Assembly: GCA_963737015.1 (NCBI GenBank)
Contig: CAVTQZ010000001.1
Coordinates: 1,054,001-1,118,000, forward strand
From: CAVTQZ01 sp963737015
Lineage (GTDB): Bacteria; Actinomycetota; Acidimicrobiia; Acidimicrobiales; UBA8190
Length of the DNA stretch: 64,000 nucleotides
Reading direction: 5' to 3'
The notes beneath the pieces are model-generated. The model was not told the origin of the DNA, did no database searches, and saw nothing but the letters and a program-made list of their open reading frames with translations. Below are positions 34,110 through 42,727 of this stretch, piece after piece (the stretch's first letter is position 1; each line of letters begins with the position of its first letter). The position numbers were made by a program, and so were the translations under genes.

Positions 34110-35342
34110 CTAAAGGGGCAGGTCGCCGGTGGCGGGCCGGGTGGTACCGAACTCGCGGTAAGCGTCGATAACGGATTCGGCCACGCGCCACTTGTGTATC
34201 TCGTCGGCTCCGTCCGCAAAGCGGCTCCAGCGGGCCTGCAGGAGCATGTCCGCGAGCGGCGAATCCTTCGAGTACCCGAGCGCACCGTGAACCTGGACTG
34301 CGCGGTCGACCACGTTCCACAGGGTGTTCGCCACGTGATGCTTGGCCATCGACACCTGAACCTTGAAGTCGAGCCCGTTCTCGATCAGGTATGCGGAGTG
34401 CAGGACCATGAGCTTGGCCTGGTAGAGCTCGATGGCCGATTCGCTTATCAGCCACTGGATCCCCTGTTTGTCGGCGAGGAGCGATCCGTGTGAGTAACGC
34501 CCGATCGCCCGGTCGACCATCATGTCGAGAGCCGTTTCGATCTGCCCCAGCCATCTCATGCAGTGAGCGAGGCGTGCGGGTCCAAGGCGGTACTGACCCA
34601 AGCGGTGTCCCTCGCCTCGCGGGCCGAGCATGTTCCCTGCGGGCACTCTGAGGTCGCTGATCCGGATCTCGCAGTGGTTGTGGCTCCCGGACATCGTCTC
34701 GACGTCGCGGACGATCTCCCATCCTTCGGAAGGTAGGTCGACTATGAACGCGGAGGTCGCCGCCTGGGGCACTTCGGGATCATCCTCGGTGCGCGCCATC
34801 AGGATCGCGAAGCGGGCTCCCCGCGCACCGCTTATGAACCACTTGTGGCCGTTTATGACCCATTCGTCTCCGTCCCCCTCGAGCACGGCACGGGTCTGCA
34901 TGAGGGTCGGGTCCGAACCGGCCACCTCAGGTTCGGTCATCGCGAAACACGAACGCGTCGTCCCCTCGCACATCGGCTTCAGGTACCGCTCCTTCTGCTC
35001 GTCGGTGGCCCAGTGCAGGAGGGTGTGCATGTTCCCCTCGTCAGGGGCGTAGCAGTTGATCACGTACGAGCCGAAGTGAGACTTGGCTGACTCTGCGGAC
35101 ACGGCCGCGAGCGCGGTCGGCCCGAGCCCCGCCCCTCCCCACTCGCGGGGCATGTGTGGCATCCACAGATCGCTTTCACGCGCGACCTGGCGCAGGCGGT
35201 CCAGCTCGGCGCGCCAGTCCGACCGACCGGCCTCCTGGGCCAAGAGAGCCTCCTCGGTCGGCCGCACCTCCTTCGCTACGAACTCGCGCATCCTCAGGCG
35301 TACCTCTTCGACGTCCGGGGGGAAGGTGAAATCGATCGCCAT
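34110..35342 (-). CDS. Acyl-CoA dehydrogenase
   Basis: This FAD enzyme introduces a 2,3 double bond into acyl-CoA. It has 410 residues from ATG 35342 (MAIDFTFPPDVEEVRLRMRE), preceded by AGAGAGG. The domain order is normal: an N-terminal helical bundle, CFAMTEPEVAGSDPTLMQTRA (FAD/substrate strand), HKWFISGARGARFAILMART, SHNHCEIRISDLRVP, QVHGALGYSKDSPLADM and RFADGADEIHKWRVAE near the end. The catalytic base position was not resolved. It is translationally coupled to the upstream hydrolase (TGATG). The substrate class is unknown. Confidence 0.93.
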   Translation of the reverse strand: MAIDFTFPPDVEEVRLRMREFVAKEVRPTEEALLAQEAGRSDWRAELDRLRQVARESDLWMPHMPREWGGAGLGPTALAAVSAESAKSHFGSYVINCYAPDEGNMHTLLHWATDEQKERYLKPMCEGTTRSCFAMTEPEVAGSDPTLMQTRAVLEGDGDEWVINGHKWFISGARGARFAILMARTEDDPEVPQAATSAFIVDLPSEGWEIVRDVETMSGSHNHCEIRISDLRVPAGNMLGPRGEGHRLGQYRLGPARLAHCMRWLGQIETALDMMVDRAIGRYSHGSLLADKQGIQWLISESAIELYQAKLMVLHSAYLIENGLDFKVQVSMAKHHVANTLWNVVDRAVQVHGALGYSKDSPLADMLLQARWSRFADGADEIHKWRVAESVIDAYREFGTTRPATGDLPL

Positions 35343-36279
35343 CAGCTGACCTCTCTCTTGGTGTCGGGCTCCTGACCGAGGTGCGGTGTTCCGGAGTCGG
35401 TGACGAAGCGCTCGGTGGGCTCGTAGTGCAAATCGGCGGGTCCGGCGCTCGTGCGAGCTTCGACCGTCCTGACAGCGTCCGCCACTACATGCGGAGCGTC
35501 GCGGCGCTACGAAGTGTCCCACACGAGCCACGATCACCAGTTCTGCCCCGCCGACCGCAGAAGCGATGCTCTCCCCCACCGAGGGCGGGACGACCACGTC
35601 CCACGCACCGGCCACGACGGCAGTGGGTACGCGGACATCGACGAGTGATCGTTCGATCGCGCCGATTTCTGCGAGCAGGCAGCGTTGCTCTGCGACGAAG
35701 CTCTTCCAGGTCTGCCGACCCCGTTCGGAAGCTACGTCGAGGTACCGCGAATCGGGTAGCACGATCCTCGCTCGCTCCAGAAGATCGCGCGGGGCGAGCG
35801 TGGCGAGGCCACGAAGTTTAGGAAGCACCCTGCCCAACCCGTAGAGGCCCACGGCACTGAGCGTCTCTCCGATGAGAGGAGCGGCGAGGAGATGATCCAG
35901 TCGGTTGATGCTGTCCTTCCTGCCGACCGAGCCGACCAGCACCAAGCCGCGCACCAGGTCCGGTCTTCGCGCCGCGAGGAGGATGGCTATGCCTCCTCCG
36001 TAACTGTGACCGACGACCGTGGCGGGGACGGCCTGTCTTTCTTCGAGGAGGGCGCCCTAGGACGTGCGCGTTTCGCTCCATGGAAAGCGCGACATCTCCG
36101 CTGTCTCCGTAACCAGGGCGGTCGGGGAGCAGGAGGCGGTGGTCCTGCAAGAGTGCCGCCACGGCATCGAAGTCGGCGCCGAGACCGGGTTGACCGTGTA
36201 CGAAGAGAACTGCATCACCCTCGCCGCGGTCGCTGACCGCGAGGGACCGTGCGTCGGAGACGCCAACCGGTGTGGGCAT
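35342..36279 (-). pseudogene. Alpha/beta hydrolase, two frameshifts
   Basis: The gene begins MPTPVGVSDARSLAVSDRGE, then VLFVHGQPGLGADFDAVAAL (oxyanion HGxPG) and LPDRPGYGDSGDVALSMERN. The frame breaks near 36058. The next frame has the nucleophile elbow VVGHSYGGGIAILLAARRPD, RGLVLVGSVGRKDS, the acid region VVAGAWDVVVPP and the histidine VARVGHFV. A second break near 35508 leads to APHVVADAVRTVEARTSAGP and a stop at 35342 that overlaps the dehydrogenase start. Both breaks are repaired by removing one base (an A in CCTAGGG and in CGTAGCG). The triad is otherwise complete. A frame open from the second part straight into the dehydrogenase is an accident of the shift. Confidence 0.78.
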
Positions 36280-36384
36280 CAGTCGAGTTCGCTCAGGGTC
36301 GGGTCCTAATCGTCAGAGGTAGCGCGTTCGACTCGGGGCACGGTCTCGACGATGCGATCCGGGTCGGCTCGGGCGGCAGTGGTT

Positions 36385-38169
36385 TCAGGAAGGAACAGAG
36401 TCGCCGACGCTCTCCCGCTCATCCGCGCCGCGCCGGTCCTCGGGGGAGGCCCGAAGATCGCTTCCAGCGCGGGTAGCTGAGGTGGTTTGCGATGACTTGC
36501 CAGCGCGCTTCGCAGCGGCGAAACCGTCGCCTCCTGCTGTGCTCTGTGGTGCCGGAAGCTCGACGATGAAGGTGGCGCCCTCCCCGGGGACGCTCTCGAC
36601 CCGGGCGTTCCCGCCGTGGGCAGAGGCAATCGCTGCCACGATCGACAGACCGAGGCCGGTGCCGCCCCCGGTCCGGGCCTCGTTGCCACGGTAGAAGCGG
36701 TCGAACACCCGGGCCTGCTCCTCGGTATCGATTCCCTGGCCCTCGTCGGACACCGACAAAACGGCGAGGGAGCCCTGCCGGGACACCTTCACGTGCACCG
36801 GGGTGCCCGGCGGCGTATGGACCTCCGCGTTGCGCAAGAGGTTGTCGACCACCTGCCGCAACCTTGCTGCATCTCCATCGACAACCAAGTCTTCGCCGGT
36901 CGCCGGCGATTCGATCGAGATGGGTCGCCTGGGCTCGATTGCACTTGCAGCATCGACAGCGTCTTCGACGATGGTGCCGAGGTCCACCGGCGCCGGCTCG
37001 AACGGGCGACCCTGGTCGAGTCGTGCGAGCAACAACAGGTCGTCCACCAAGAGGCTCATCCGCGCCGCTTCGTGCTCGATTCGCTCGGAGGCGCTCGTGC
37101 GGGCTTCGTCGTCGGCGAGCGCCCCCTTGCGCAAGAGCTCCGCGTACCCGCGGATGGACGTGAGGGGCGTGCGAAGCTCATGAGACGCATCGGCCACGAA
37201 GCGCCGAAGCCGCGACTCCGAGGCGCTGCGTTCACGGAACGCTGCTTCGATCTGACTCAACATCCCGTTCAGCGCCGCTCCGAGCCGTCCAACCTCGCTG
37301 CGCTCGTCCGTCCGTTGGATGCGCCTCGAGAGATCTCCGCGCGCGATCGCCCGTGCCGTCGAGGTCATCCCGTCGAGGGGGCGCAGGCCGATCCTCACCG
37401 TCCAGAGGACCAGGATGAGCAGAGCGAGGACGACCGCGATCGAGACGCCGAGCTCGACTCGCGTGAGAGACGCCAGGGTCTGGTTCGTCGGGTCGAGTGT
37501 GATCGCGTCGACCAGGGTCCCGCCCGGTACCGCTACCGCCTGCACCCTGTAGTGCGAGCCGCTGGACCCGACGGCGGAAACCTGGAACGACGGACGATCG
37601 GGAACGTAGACCCCGTGGTTCCGGCCGAAAACGTGGGAGACGGGTGCGGCCAGGACCGGAAGCCTCTTCGGCAGCACCGGGGCCGGGTCGGGGCTCGCGG
37701 ACGAGCCCGACGGGTCGTTGAACACCACTTGCCCCGAGTCGTTTATGACCTCCATGTAGACGTCGGGGTCGTCGCGTGCAGCGAGTACGTCGGCACTCAG
37801 GCGACCGGGTGCAACCCCTTCTGAGGACCGCGACGGTGACGCGGCGCTCGCGTTCCCCGCAGACGCGGCCGACTGCCGGGGCAGAACCGTCGGGGTCTGT
37901 TGCGGCGAGCACGACGGGTTCGCCTGTGCGTCCAACTGGGACAGCCATGCCTGGGGATCCGAGACTGCGAGGACATCGTGATCCTGACGAGCACGTTGGT
38001 TCGCCGAGTAGATGTAGGTATAAGCCTGTTGTTGCGCGACGTCGATCTGCTCGTCAAGCCGACCGACGAGGAACGAACGCAGAGACGAGGACGTCACGAC
38101 GTCCGCGATGACGATCGCGGCAATGAACAACAGCAACATGCCCGCAACGAGACGACGCCTCAACGACAT
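36385..38169 (-). CDS. Membrane sensor histidine kinase
   Basis: The 594-residue kinase has a membrane helix at 8-24, a large extracytoplasmic region (about 30-238), a second helix at 240-260 and HAMP (262-312). HisKA has H330 in FVADASHELRTPLTSIRGYA, and the ATPase domain has VDNLLRNAEVH, VSDEGQGID and GGTGLGLSIVAAI. The tail after residue 545 is disordered. It begins 9 bases after the regulator gene, so it is very likely its partner. The layout resembles MprB/TcrY-type actinobacterial kinases. The signal is unknown. Confidence 0.92.
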   Translation of the reverse strand: MSLRRRLVAGMLLLFIAAIVIADVVTSSSLRSFLVGRLDEQIDVAQQQAYTYIYSANQRARQDHDVLAVSDPQAWLSQLDAQANPSCSPQQTPTVLPRQSAASAGNASAASPSRSSEGVAPGRLSADVLAARDDPDVYMEVINDSGQVVFNDPSGSSASPDPAPVLPKRLPVLAAPVSHVFGRNHGVYVPDRPSFQVSAVGSSGSHYRVQAVAVPGGTLVDAITLDPTNQTLASLTRVELGVSIAVVLALLILVLWTVRIGLRPLDGMTSTARAIARGDLSRRIQRTDERSEVGRLGAALNGMLSQIEAAFRERSASESRLRRFVADASHELRTPLTSIRGYAELLRKGALADDEARTSASERIEHEAARMSLLVDDLLLLARLDQGRPFEPAPVDLGTIVEDAVDAASAIEPRRPISIESPATGEDLVVDGDAARLRQVVDNLLRNAEVHTPPGTPVHVKVSRQGSLAVLSVSDEGQGIDTEEQARVFDRFYRGNEARTGGGTGLGLSIVAAIASAHGGNARVESVPGEGATFIVELPAPQSTAGGDGFAAAKRAGKSSQTTSATRAGSDLRASPEDRRGADERESVGDSVPS

Positions 38170-38178
38170 GTCTTGCTC

Positions 38179-38874
38179 TTACTCTCTCGGTAGCCGGAGG
38201 CTGTAGCCCACTCCGCGGATCGTGTGGATGAGCGGTGGCTCGAAGCGGTCGACCTTCTTGCGCAGATAGCTCACGTAGGTCTCGACGATATTCGGATCCC
38301 CCTCGAATTCGTACGACCAGACATGGTCGATGATTTCCGATTTGGACATCACGCGCCTTGCGTTCTCGAGCAGGAACCGCAGGAGGTTGAACTCCGTGGC
38401 TGTGAGCTCGAGCAATATTTCCTGCCGCCAGACCTCGTGCGTCTCCTCGTCCATCTCGAGGTCCGCGAACACGAGGCGTGGACCGACACCGCCGTTTCCC
38501 CGGCCCGTCCGTCTGAGAACGGCGTGGATGCGCGCCACGAGCTCGTCAAGACTGAAGGGCTTGGTGACGTAGTCGTCGCCGCCGGAGGTGAGCCCCGTGA
38601 CCTTGTCCTCGGTGGCGTCCCTCGCCGTGAGGAAGAGAACGGGGGTCGTCACCCCGGAGTCCCTCAGCCGCCTGCACACGTCCGTGCCGGTGACGTCGGG
38701 GAGCATCACGTCGAGGAGCATCAGGTCGTGACGGGTTTCGGACGCCATCGCCAACGCCTCCGCGCCGGTGCCGGCGACGCTCACCGAGAAGCCCTCGAAC
38801 TTGAGGGCTGCCGAGAGGAGGTCGGTGATGTACGGCTCGTCGTCCACGACGAGGATCCGGGAGGAGGTCTCCAC
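38179..38874 (-). CDS. OmpR/PhoP-type response regulator
   Basis: The 231-residue protein has a receiver domain (VVDDEPYI acidic pair, D55 in LMLLDVMLPD, K105 in YVTKPFSLDEL) and a winged-helix output domain (LTATEFNLLRFLLENARRVM ... VETYVSYLRKKVDR ... IRGVGYSLR). It resembles the PhoP/TcrX/MprA group. It lies immediately upstream of its kinase. About 150 bases without a gene separate it from the mannosyltransferase end. Confidence 0.93.
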   Translation of the reverse strand: METSSRILVVDDEPYITDLLSAALKFEGFSVSVAGTGAEALAMASETRHDLMLLDVMLPDVTGTDVCRRLRDSGVTTPVLFLTARDATEDKVTGLTSGGDDYVTKPFSLDELVARIHAVLRRTGRGNGGVGPRLVFADLEMDEETHEVWRQEILLELTATEFNLLRFLLENARRVMSKSEIIDHVWSYEFEGDPNIVETYVSYLRKKVDRFEPPLIHTIRGVGYSLRLPRE

Positions 38875-39024
38875 TGCCTAAATGATCGCAGAACGGGTGC
38901 CGGCTATTCGCTTAAAGCTGTGCGAGGGTCCCGGCTTCTCGGGGCCGGCGGATCAGGTTTCCCACGCAGTCCCGGTCCTCCTCCTGGCCAGAGCGGGTCA
39001 CCCTCGTGGGCCACCCTTGTGGGG

Positions 39025-39873
39025 TCACCCTTGGTGATCCGACGGCGCTGGTGCCGCCGACGAGGCGGATTGGACGGTGGTGGCGGCTCGAGCCGGCTGG
39101 ACGGACGCAGAAGGGCCAGACGGAGCTCCCGCCCTGCGGTGCCCCCTCCCGCTCAATGAGCGCACGAAACGCAAGATCGCCCACCAAGTGACGAGGAGAA
39201 GCGCCTCCACGACGATGTGGGTCGACATCTTCGACTTGCCTTCGACACGGTCCACGAATCGGATTGGAACCTCTGTGACCGTGCCTCCGGCTTCGAGCAC
39301 TTCCTGGACCATCTCGATCTGAAAGCCGTAGCCGTCGGCTCGCACCGACCTCAGGTCGAGCTTCCGCAGAATCTCCGAGCTGTAGGCCCGAAAGCCCGAA
39401 GTCGAGTCTGTTACGTGCAATCCAAGGAGGGCCGAGGCGTAGATGTTCCCCCCCTGGGAGAGGACGCGGCGGTGGAGCCGCCATTGTGGGATGGACCCGC
39501 CTCGCATATACCTCGATCCCACGACGAGGTCTGCGCCGTCCGACAACGGAGCCAGGATCTGAGGTAACGCGGCCGGGTCGTGCGAAAGGTCGGAGTCCAT
39601 CTCGACGAGCGCGTCGAAACGTCGCTCGAGACCCCACGCGAAACCGTCGCGGTACGCGCTCCCCAACCCGGACTTCGCGGCCCTTCGCAGGACATCGACG
39701 TTCCCGAGCTCCTTGCCGATCCGCTCCGCTATTTCGGCGGTTCCGTCGGGCGAACCGTCGTCCACCACCAGGACTCCGGCTTCGGGGAGTGCGTCGTGGA
39801 TGAGCCGCAGAACCCGCTCGATGTTCTCCGATTCGTTGTATGTGGGAAGGACGACGAGCGGCCGCATCATCAA
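39025..39873 (-). CDS. Polyprenol-phosphate mannose synthase (Ppm1/DPM1-like GT2)
   Basis: The 282-residue GT2 glycosyltransferase moves mannose from GDP-mannose to polyprenol phosphate, the donor for lipoglycans and protein O-mannosylation. Motifs are LPTYNESENIERVL, VLVVDDGSPDGTAEIA, the metal motif EMDSDLSHDPAALPQ, VVGSRYMRGG, STSGFRAYSSEIL, GYGFQIEMVQEVL and PIRFVDRVEGKSKMS. These match DPM1-type enzymes closely. A C-terminal hydrophobic stretch (VVEALLLVTWWAILRFV) may anchor it. An Ala/Ser-rich tail follows. ATG at 39873, with two more in-frame ATGs just after it. Confidence 0.9.
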   Translation of the reverse strand: MMMRPLVVLPTYNESENIERVLRLIHDALPEAGVLVVDDGSPDGTAEIAERIGKELGNVDVLRRAAKSGLGSAYRDGFAWGLERRFDALVEMDSDLSHDPAALPQILAPLSDGADLVVGSRYMRGGSIPQWRLHRRVLSQGGNIYASALLGLHVTDSTSGFRAYSSEILRKLDLRSVRADGYGFQIEMVQEVLEAGGTVTEVPIRFVDRVEGKSKMSTHIVVEALLLVTWWAILRFVRSLSGRGHRRAGAPSGPSASVQPARAATTVQSASSAAPAPSDHQG

Positions 39874-39970
39874 AGACTACGAGACCGCGCTCCTGTCAAG
39901 GCTGGGAGGGCTTTCACTGGCTGCCGGCGTCTCGCTTCGTGCACCGGTCCCGCTTCCTGCACCGGTCCGG

Positions 39971-41314
39971 CTAGCGCCCCCCACTCTCACCGCTCCCGGG
40001 ATTGGCCCCGCCAACCGGTTGTGGGGCCAATGGCGCAGGTGCGCGCCTTCGTCGCAGCCACCTCGAATGTTTCGAGGTGTCCCCCATCGGCGAAGTGACT
40101 TCGCCTTCTGGCGAGGTGGCCGTCCAGACCTCGCGCACGATGACCTGGATCGAGCCTGCGAGAGGTATGGCGAGAAGCGTGCCCACGAAGCCGCCGAAGA
40201 AGCCGCCCACGAGATCACCGACGTTCGCCCCTACCAGGATGGCAATGAGGACCAGCAGCGGGTTCACCCTGACCGTGCGGCTCATCACGATCGGGTTGAG
40301 GATGTGGTTCTCGACCTGCGTGTAAACGAGAAACACGACCGCGGTCACGATCCCCGCCGTCAGCGAATGCACGAAGGCGAAGAGGACCGTGGGAATCCCT
40401 GCCAAGGCTCCCCCGACCATCGGAAGGAAATCAAAAAGAGCCACCCATAGCGCCCACAGGACCGCAAAAGGAACACCGAGCAGCTCGAGGGTGACGAACA
40501 CGACCACGCCCGCGATTACGGAGGTCATGAAGTTGCCGAGCATGTAGCCCGTCACGGAATGGTTCACCTCTTCCGCCACGCGGATGATCCTGGCGCGGTG
40601 CTGCGGACGGAGCATCCTCAGGAATCCGCTTCGCATCTTCGAACCTTCGAGAAGGAGAAGCAGTACCAAAACGAACAAGGCGACCATCGCGACCACCAAC
40701 GACACCGCGCCCTTGCCGAGGCTAAGCGCCGGTTTCGACAGGCTCTTGGCGAACGTGGTGAGCTTCGGCGCCAAATTTTGCTGCACCCAGTGCTGTACGT
40801 GGTACTTGCTGACGAGGTGTCCGATCCAGCCCTTTCCGTGTTCGGCTTGTTTCACGTATTTGGGAAGGTTCTCGGCCAGGTGAGTGAGCGCGTTCACGAG
40901 CGGGTAGCCGAAAGCGAACGCGAGGCCGGCGAAGGCCAGGAGAGCGACGATCGTCACGATCGCGACGGCGCCGCCCCTGCGGCGCACGCCGTGCCTCTGG
41001 AAGAAGACGACAGCGGGGTTCAACAGGAGCGCGATGAATCCGCCGACGACGAGCAGCAGGAGGATCTCGCGCAGCTTGTAGACGAGACGGCCGGCCAGGT
41101 AAACCACCACGACCACCCCGACGAACGCCAAGATGGCCTGCAAGGGGACCCCTCGGGCGTCGGCGGCCAACCAGAGCTTGCCTCTGCGGGTATCCGGCGT
41201 CGGCTCGTCTGGCCCCTTCGGCGGCGTGTACTCGACGCCTTTTGGCTGAGGCTCGTCCGGGCCTTCGGGAGTGGGACAGGGCGCCGTCCGCGCAGAAGAG
41301 CTCTCGGCCGGCAT
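39971..41314 (-). CDS. AI-2E/PerM-family permease-like membrane protein
   Basis: The protein has about 447 residues from ATG 41314 (MPAESSSARTAPCPTPEGPD). An acidic, Pro-rich cytosolic N-terminus of about 75 residues is followed by eight or so membrane helices and the family pattern: LLLLVVGGFIALLLNPAVVF, a soluble middle region (LPKYVKQAEHGKGWIGHLVS) and the conserved VENHILNPIVMSRTVRVNPL. Relatives export autoinducer-2, act as Na+/H+ antiporters or have unknown cargo, so no substrate can be given. The divergent neighbour begins 50 bases away. Confidence 0.85.
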   Translation of the reverse strand: MPAESSSARTAPCPTPEGPDEPQPKGVEYTPPKGPDEPTPDTRRGKLWLAADARGVPLQAILAFVGVVVVVYLAGRLVYKLREILLLLVVGGFIALLLNPAVVFFQRHGVRRRGGAVAIVTIVALLAFAGLAFAFGYPLVNALTHLAENLPKYVKQAEHGKGWIGHLVSKYHVQHWVQQNLAPKLTTFAKSLSKPALSLGKGAVSLVVAMVALFVLVLLLLLEGSKMRSGFLRMLRPQHRARIIRVAEEVNHSVTGYMLGNFMTSVIAGVVVFVTLELLGVPFAVLWALWVALFDFLPMVGGALAGIPTVLFAFVHSLTAGIVTAVVFLVYTQVENHILNPIVMSRTVRVNPLLVLIAILVGANVGDLVGGFFGGFVGTLLAIPLAGSIQVIVREVWTATSPEGEVTSPMGDTSKHSRWLRRRRAPAPLAPQPVGGANPGSGESGGR

Positions 41315-41363
41315 CACTCCAGCATGGCAGGTGGTTTCGTCTGCCACGTGCAAGCATGAACGG

Positions 41364-42656
41364 ATGGGCAGGGGGCGAATTAGGAACCCGCGCCGGCGAC
41401 GTTTGCGCAAGGGAATCCGCTGGGGCCTGGGGGCCTTCGGGATCCTGCTCGTACTCGAGTACCTGGTTCTCCCCCAGCTCGGCGGCGCCCGGAAGTCCCT
41501 GAACCTCGTCGGTCAAGTCAACGTTGCGTTCCTCCTGATCGGGCTCCTCCTCGAAGCGGCCGCCCTACTCGCCTACGCGCAGCTGACATACACCGTTCTG
41601 CCCAGAGGCGGTCCACCTCGGTCGCGGTTGTTCCGTATCAACATGTCGAGCCTCGCATTGAGCCATGTGATGCCTGGCGGGACGGCCCCGGGCGCGGCGC
41701 TCGCTTACCGACTGCTCACGCACGAGGACGTTTCGGGACCCGACGCGGGTTTCGCGCTCGCGATGCAGGGGGTCGGATCGGCGCTGGTCCTGAACCTCAT
41801 CTTCTGGATGGCCCTCTTCGTCTCCCTGTTCTTCCACGGCTACAACCCCCTCTACGCGGTCGCAGCGGGTGCGGGCGTGCTCATGATGGGGATCTTCGCC
41901 TCGGTGGTCGTCCTGCTGACGCGGGGCCGAAGCCGATCGGTCGAGATCGTCCGGCATCTGGCCGACAGGGTCCCGTTCCTCGATTCCGAGCGTCTGGCAG
42001 CGGCGGTGCAGCGCATCGCCGATCGCCTCAGGGCGCTCGCGGAAGACCGGGAGCTGCTCTACCGAGCGATCGGGTGGGCGGCCGCCAACTGGCTCCTCGA
42101 CGCCGCGTCGCTCTGGGTCTTCATCGCCGCGTTCCACAAGCTCGTCTCACCGATCGACCTCCTCGTGGCGTACGGCCTCGCGAACATCCTGGCGGTGATC
42201 CCGATCACGCCGGGTGGCTTCGGCGTCGTCGAAGGTGTCCTCATCCCCACACTCCACGGCTTCCACGTTCCGTCCAAGGTCGCGGTTCTGGGGGTGCTCA
42301 GCTACAGGTTGGTCAACTTCTGGCTGCCGATCCCCGCAGGCGGCGCGGCGTACATGTCGTTGCGCTTCACGTCGCAGAGTTGGCGGGAACGCCTGAGCCA
42401 CGCGCATCGGGAGATCGTCGAAGGTGTCGTCGAGCACGAGCTTCCGGTCGTGCAGCAGTCCGACAACGGCTCTAAGTCGTCCGTCCCCGACAAAGCGGCT
42501 TCGCCGGATCCAGGTCCCCTGGCTGTCTCCGATCCAGATCCGCCGGTGATCTCGGACCCGGGTCGGGCGCCGGAAGCTCCGTCAGCGAGCTCCGTATCGA
42601 ATCGGTCGAGTCGATTCGGCCGGCTCAGGAGGGATCCGGGTCACCAGGCTGTCTGA
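41364..42656 (+). CDS. Lysylphosphatidylglycerol synthase-type (UPF0104) membrane protein
   Basis: The protein has about 430 residues from ATG 41364 (MGRGRIRNPRRRRLRKGIRW) and eight membrane segments. The family pattern is visible: INMSSLALSHVMPGGTAPGA near the middle and NILAVIPITPGGFGVVEGVL towards the end. Only the membrane (flippase-like) domain is present; the cytosolic transferase domain of MprF is missing. The C-terminal 70 residues are Pro/Ser/Asp-rich and probably disordered. Such proteins are thought to move or bind lipids. It diverges from the AI-2E-like gene. Confidence 0.82.
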   Translation: MGRGRIRNPRRRRLRKGIRWGLGAFGILLVLEYLVLPQLGGARKSLNLVGQVNVAFLLIGLLLEAAALLAYAQLTYTVLPRGGPPRSRLFRINMSSLALSHVMPGGTAPGAALAYRLLTHEDVSGPDAGFALAMQGVGSALVLNLIFWMALFVSLFFHGYNPLYAVAAGAGVLMMGIFASVVVLLTRGRSRSVEIVRHLADRVPFLDSERLAAAVQRIADRLRALAEDRELLYRAIGWAAANWLLDAASLWVFIAAFHKLVSPIDLLVAYGLANILAVIPITPGGFGVVEGVLIPTLHGFHVPSKVAVLGVLSYRLVNFWLPIPAGGAAYMSLRFTSQSWRERLSHAHREIVEGVVEHELPVVQQSDNGSKSSVPDKAASPDPGPLAVSDPDPPVISDPGRAPEAPSASSVSNRSSRFGRLRRDPGHQAV

Positions 42657-42727
42657 GAGCTCGCCCGTGGCGGCCCGGCGTCGTCCGCCGGCGCCTGGTC
42701 AGCCGCCCGTGGACCGGCTGCCTTGGA

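Noticed and set aside
34110..35954. 614-residue hydrolase-dehydrogenase fusion
   Set aside because: The join arises from a frame break near 35508; in the repaired frame the hydrolase stops at 35342, overlapping the dehydrogenase ATG.
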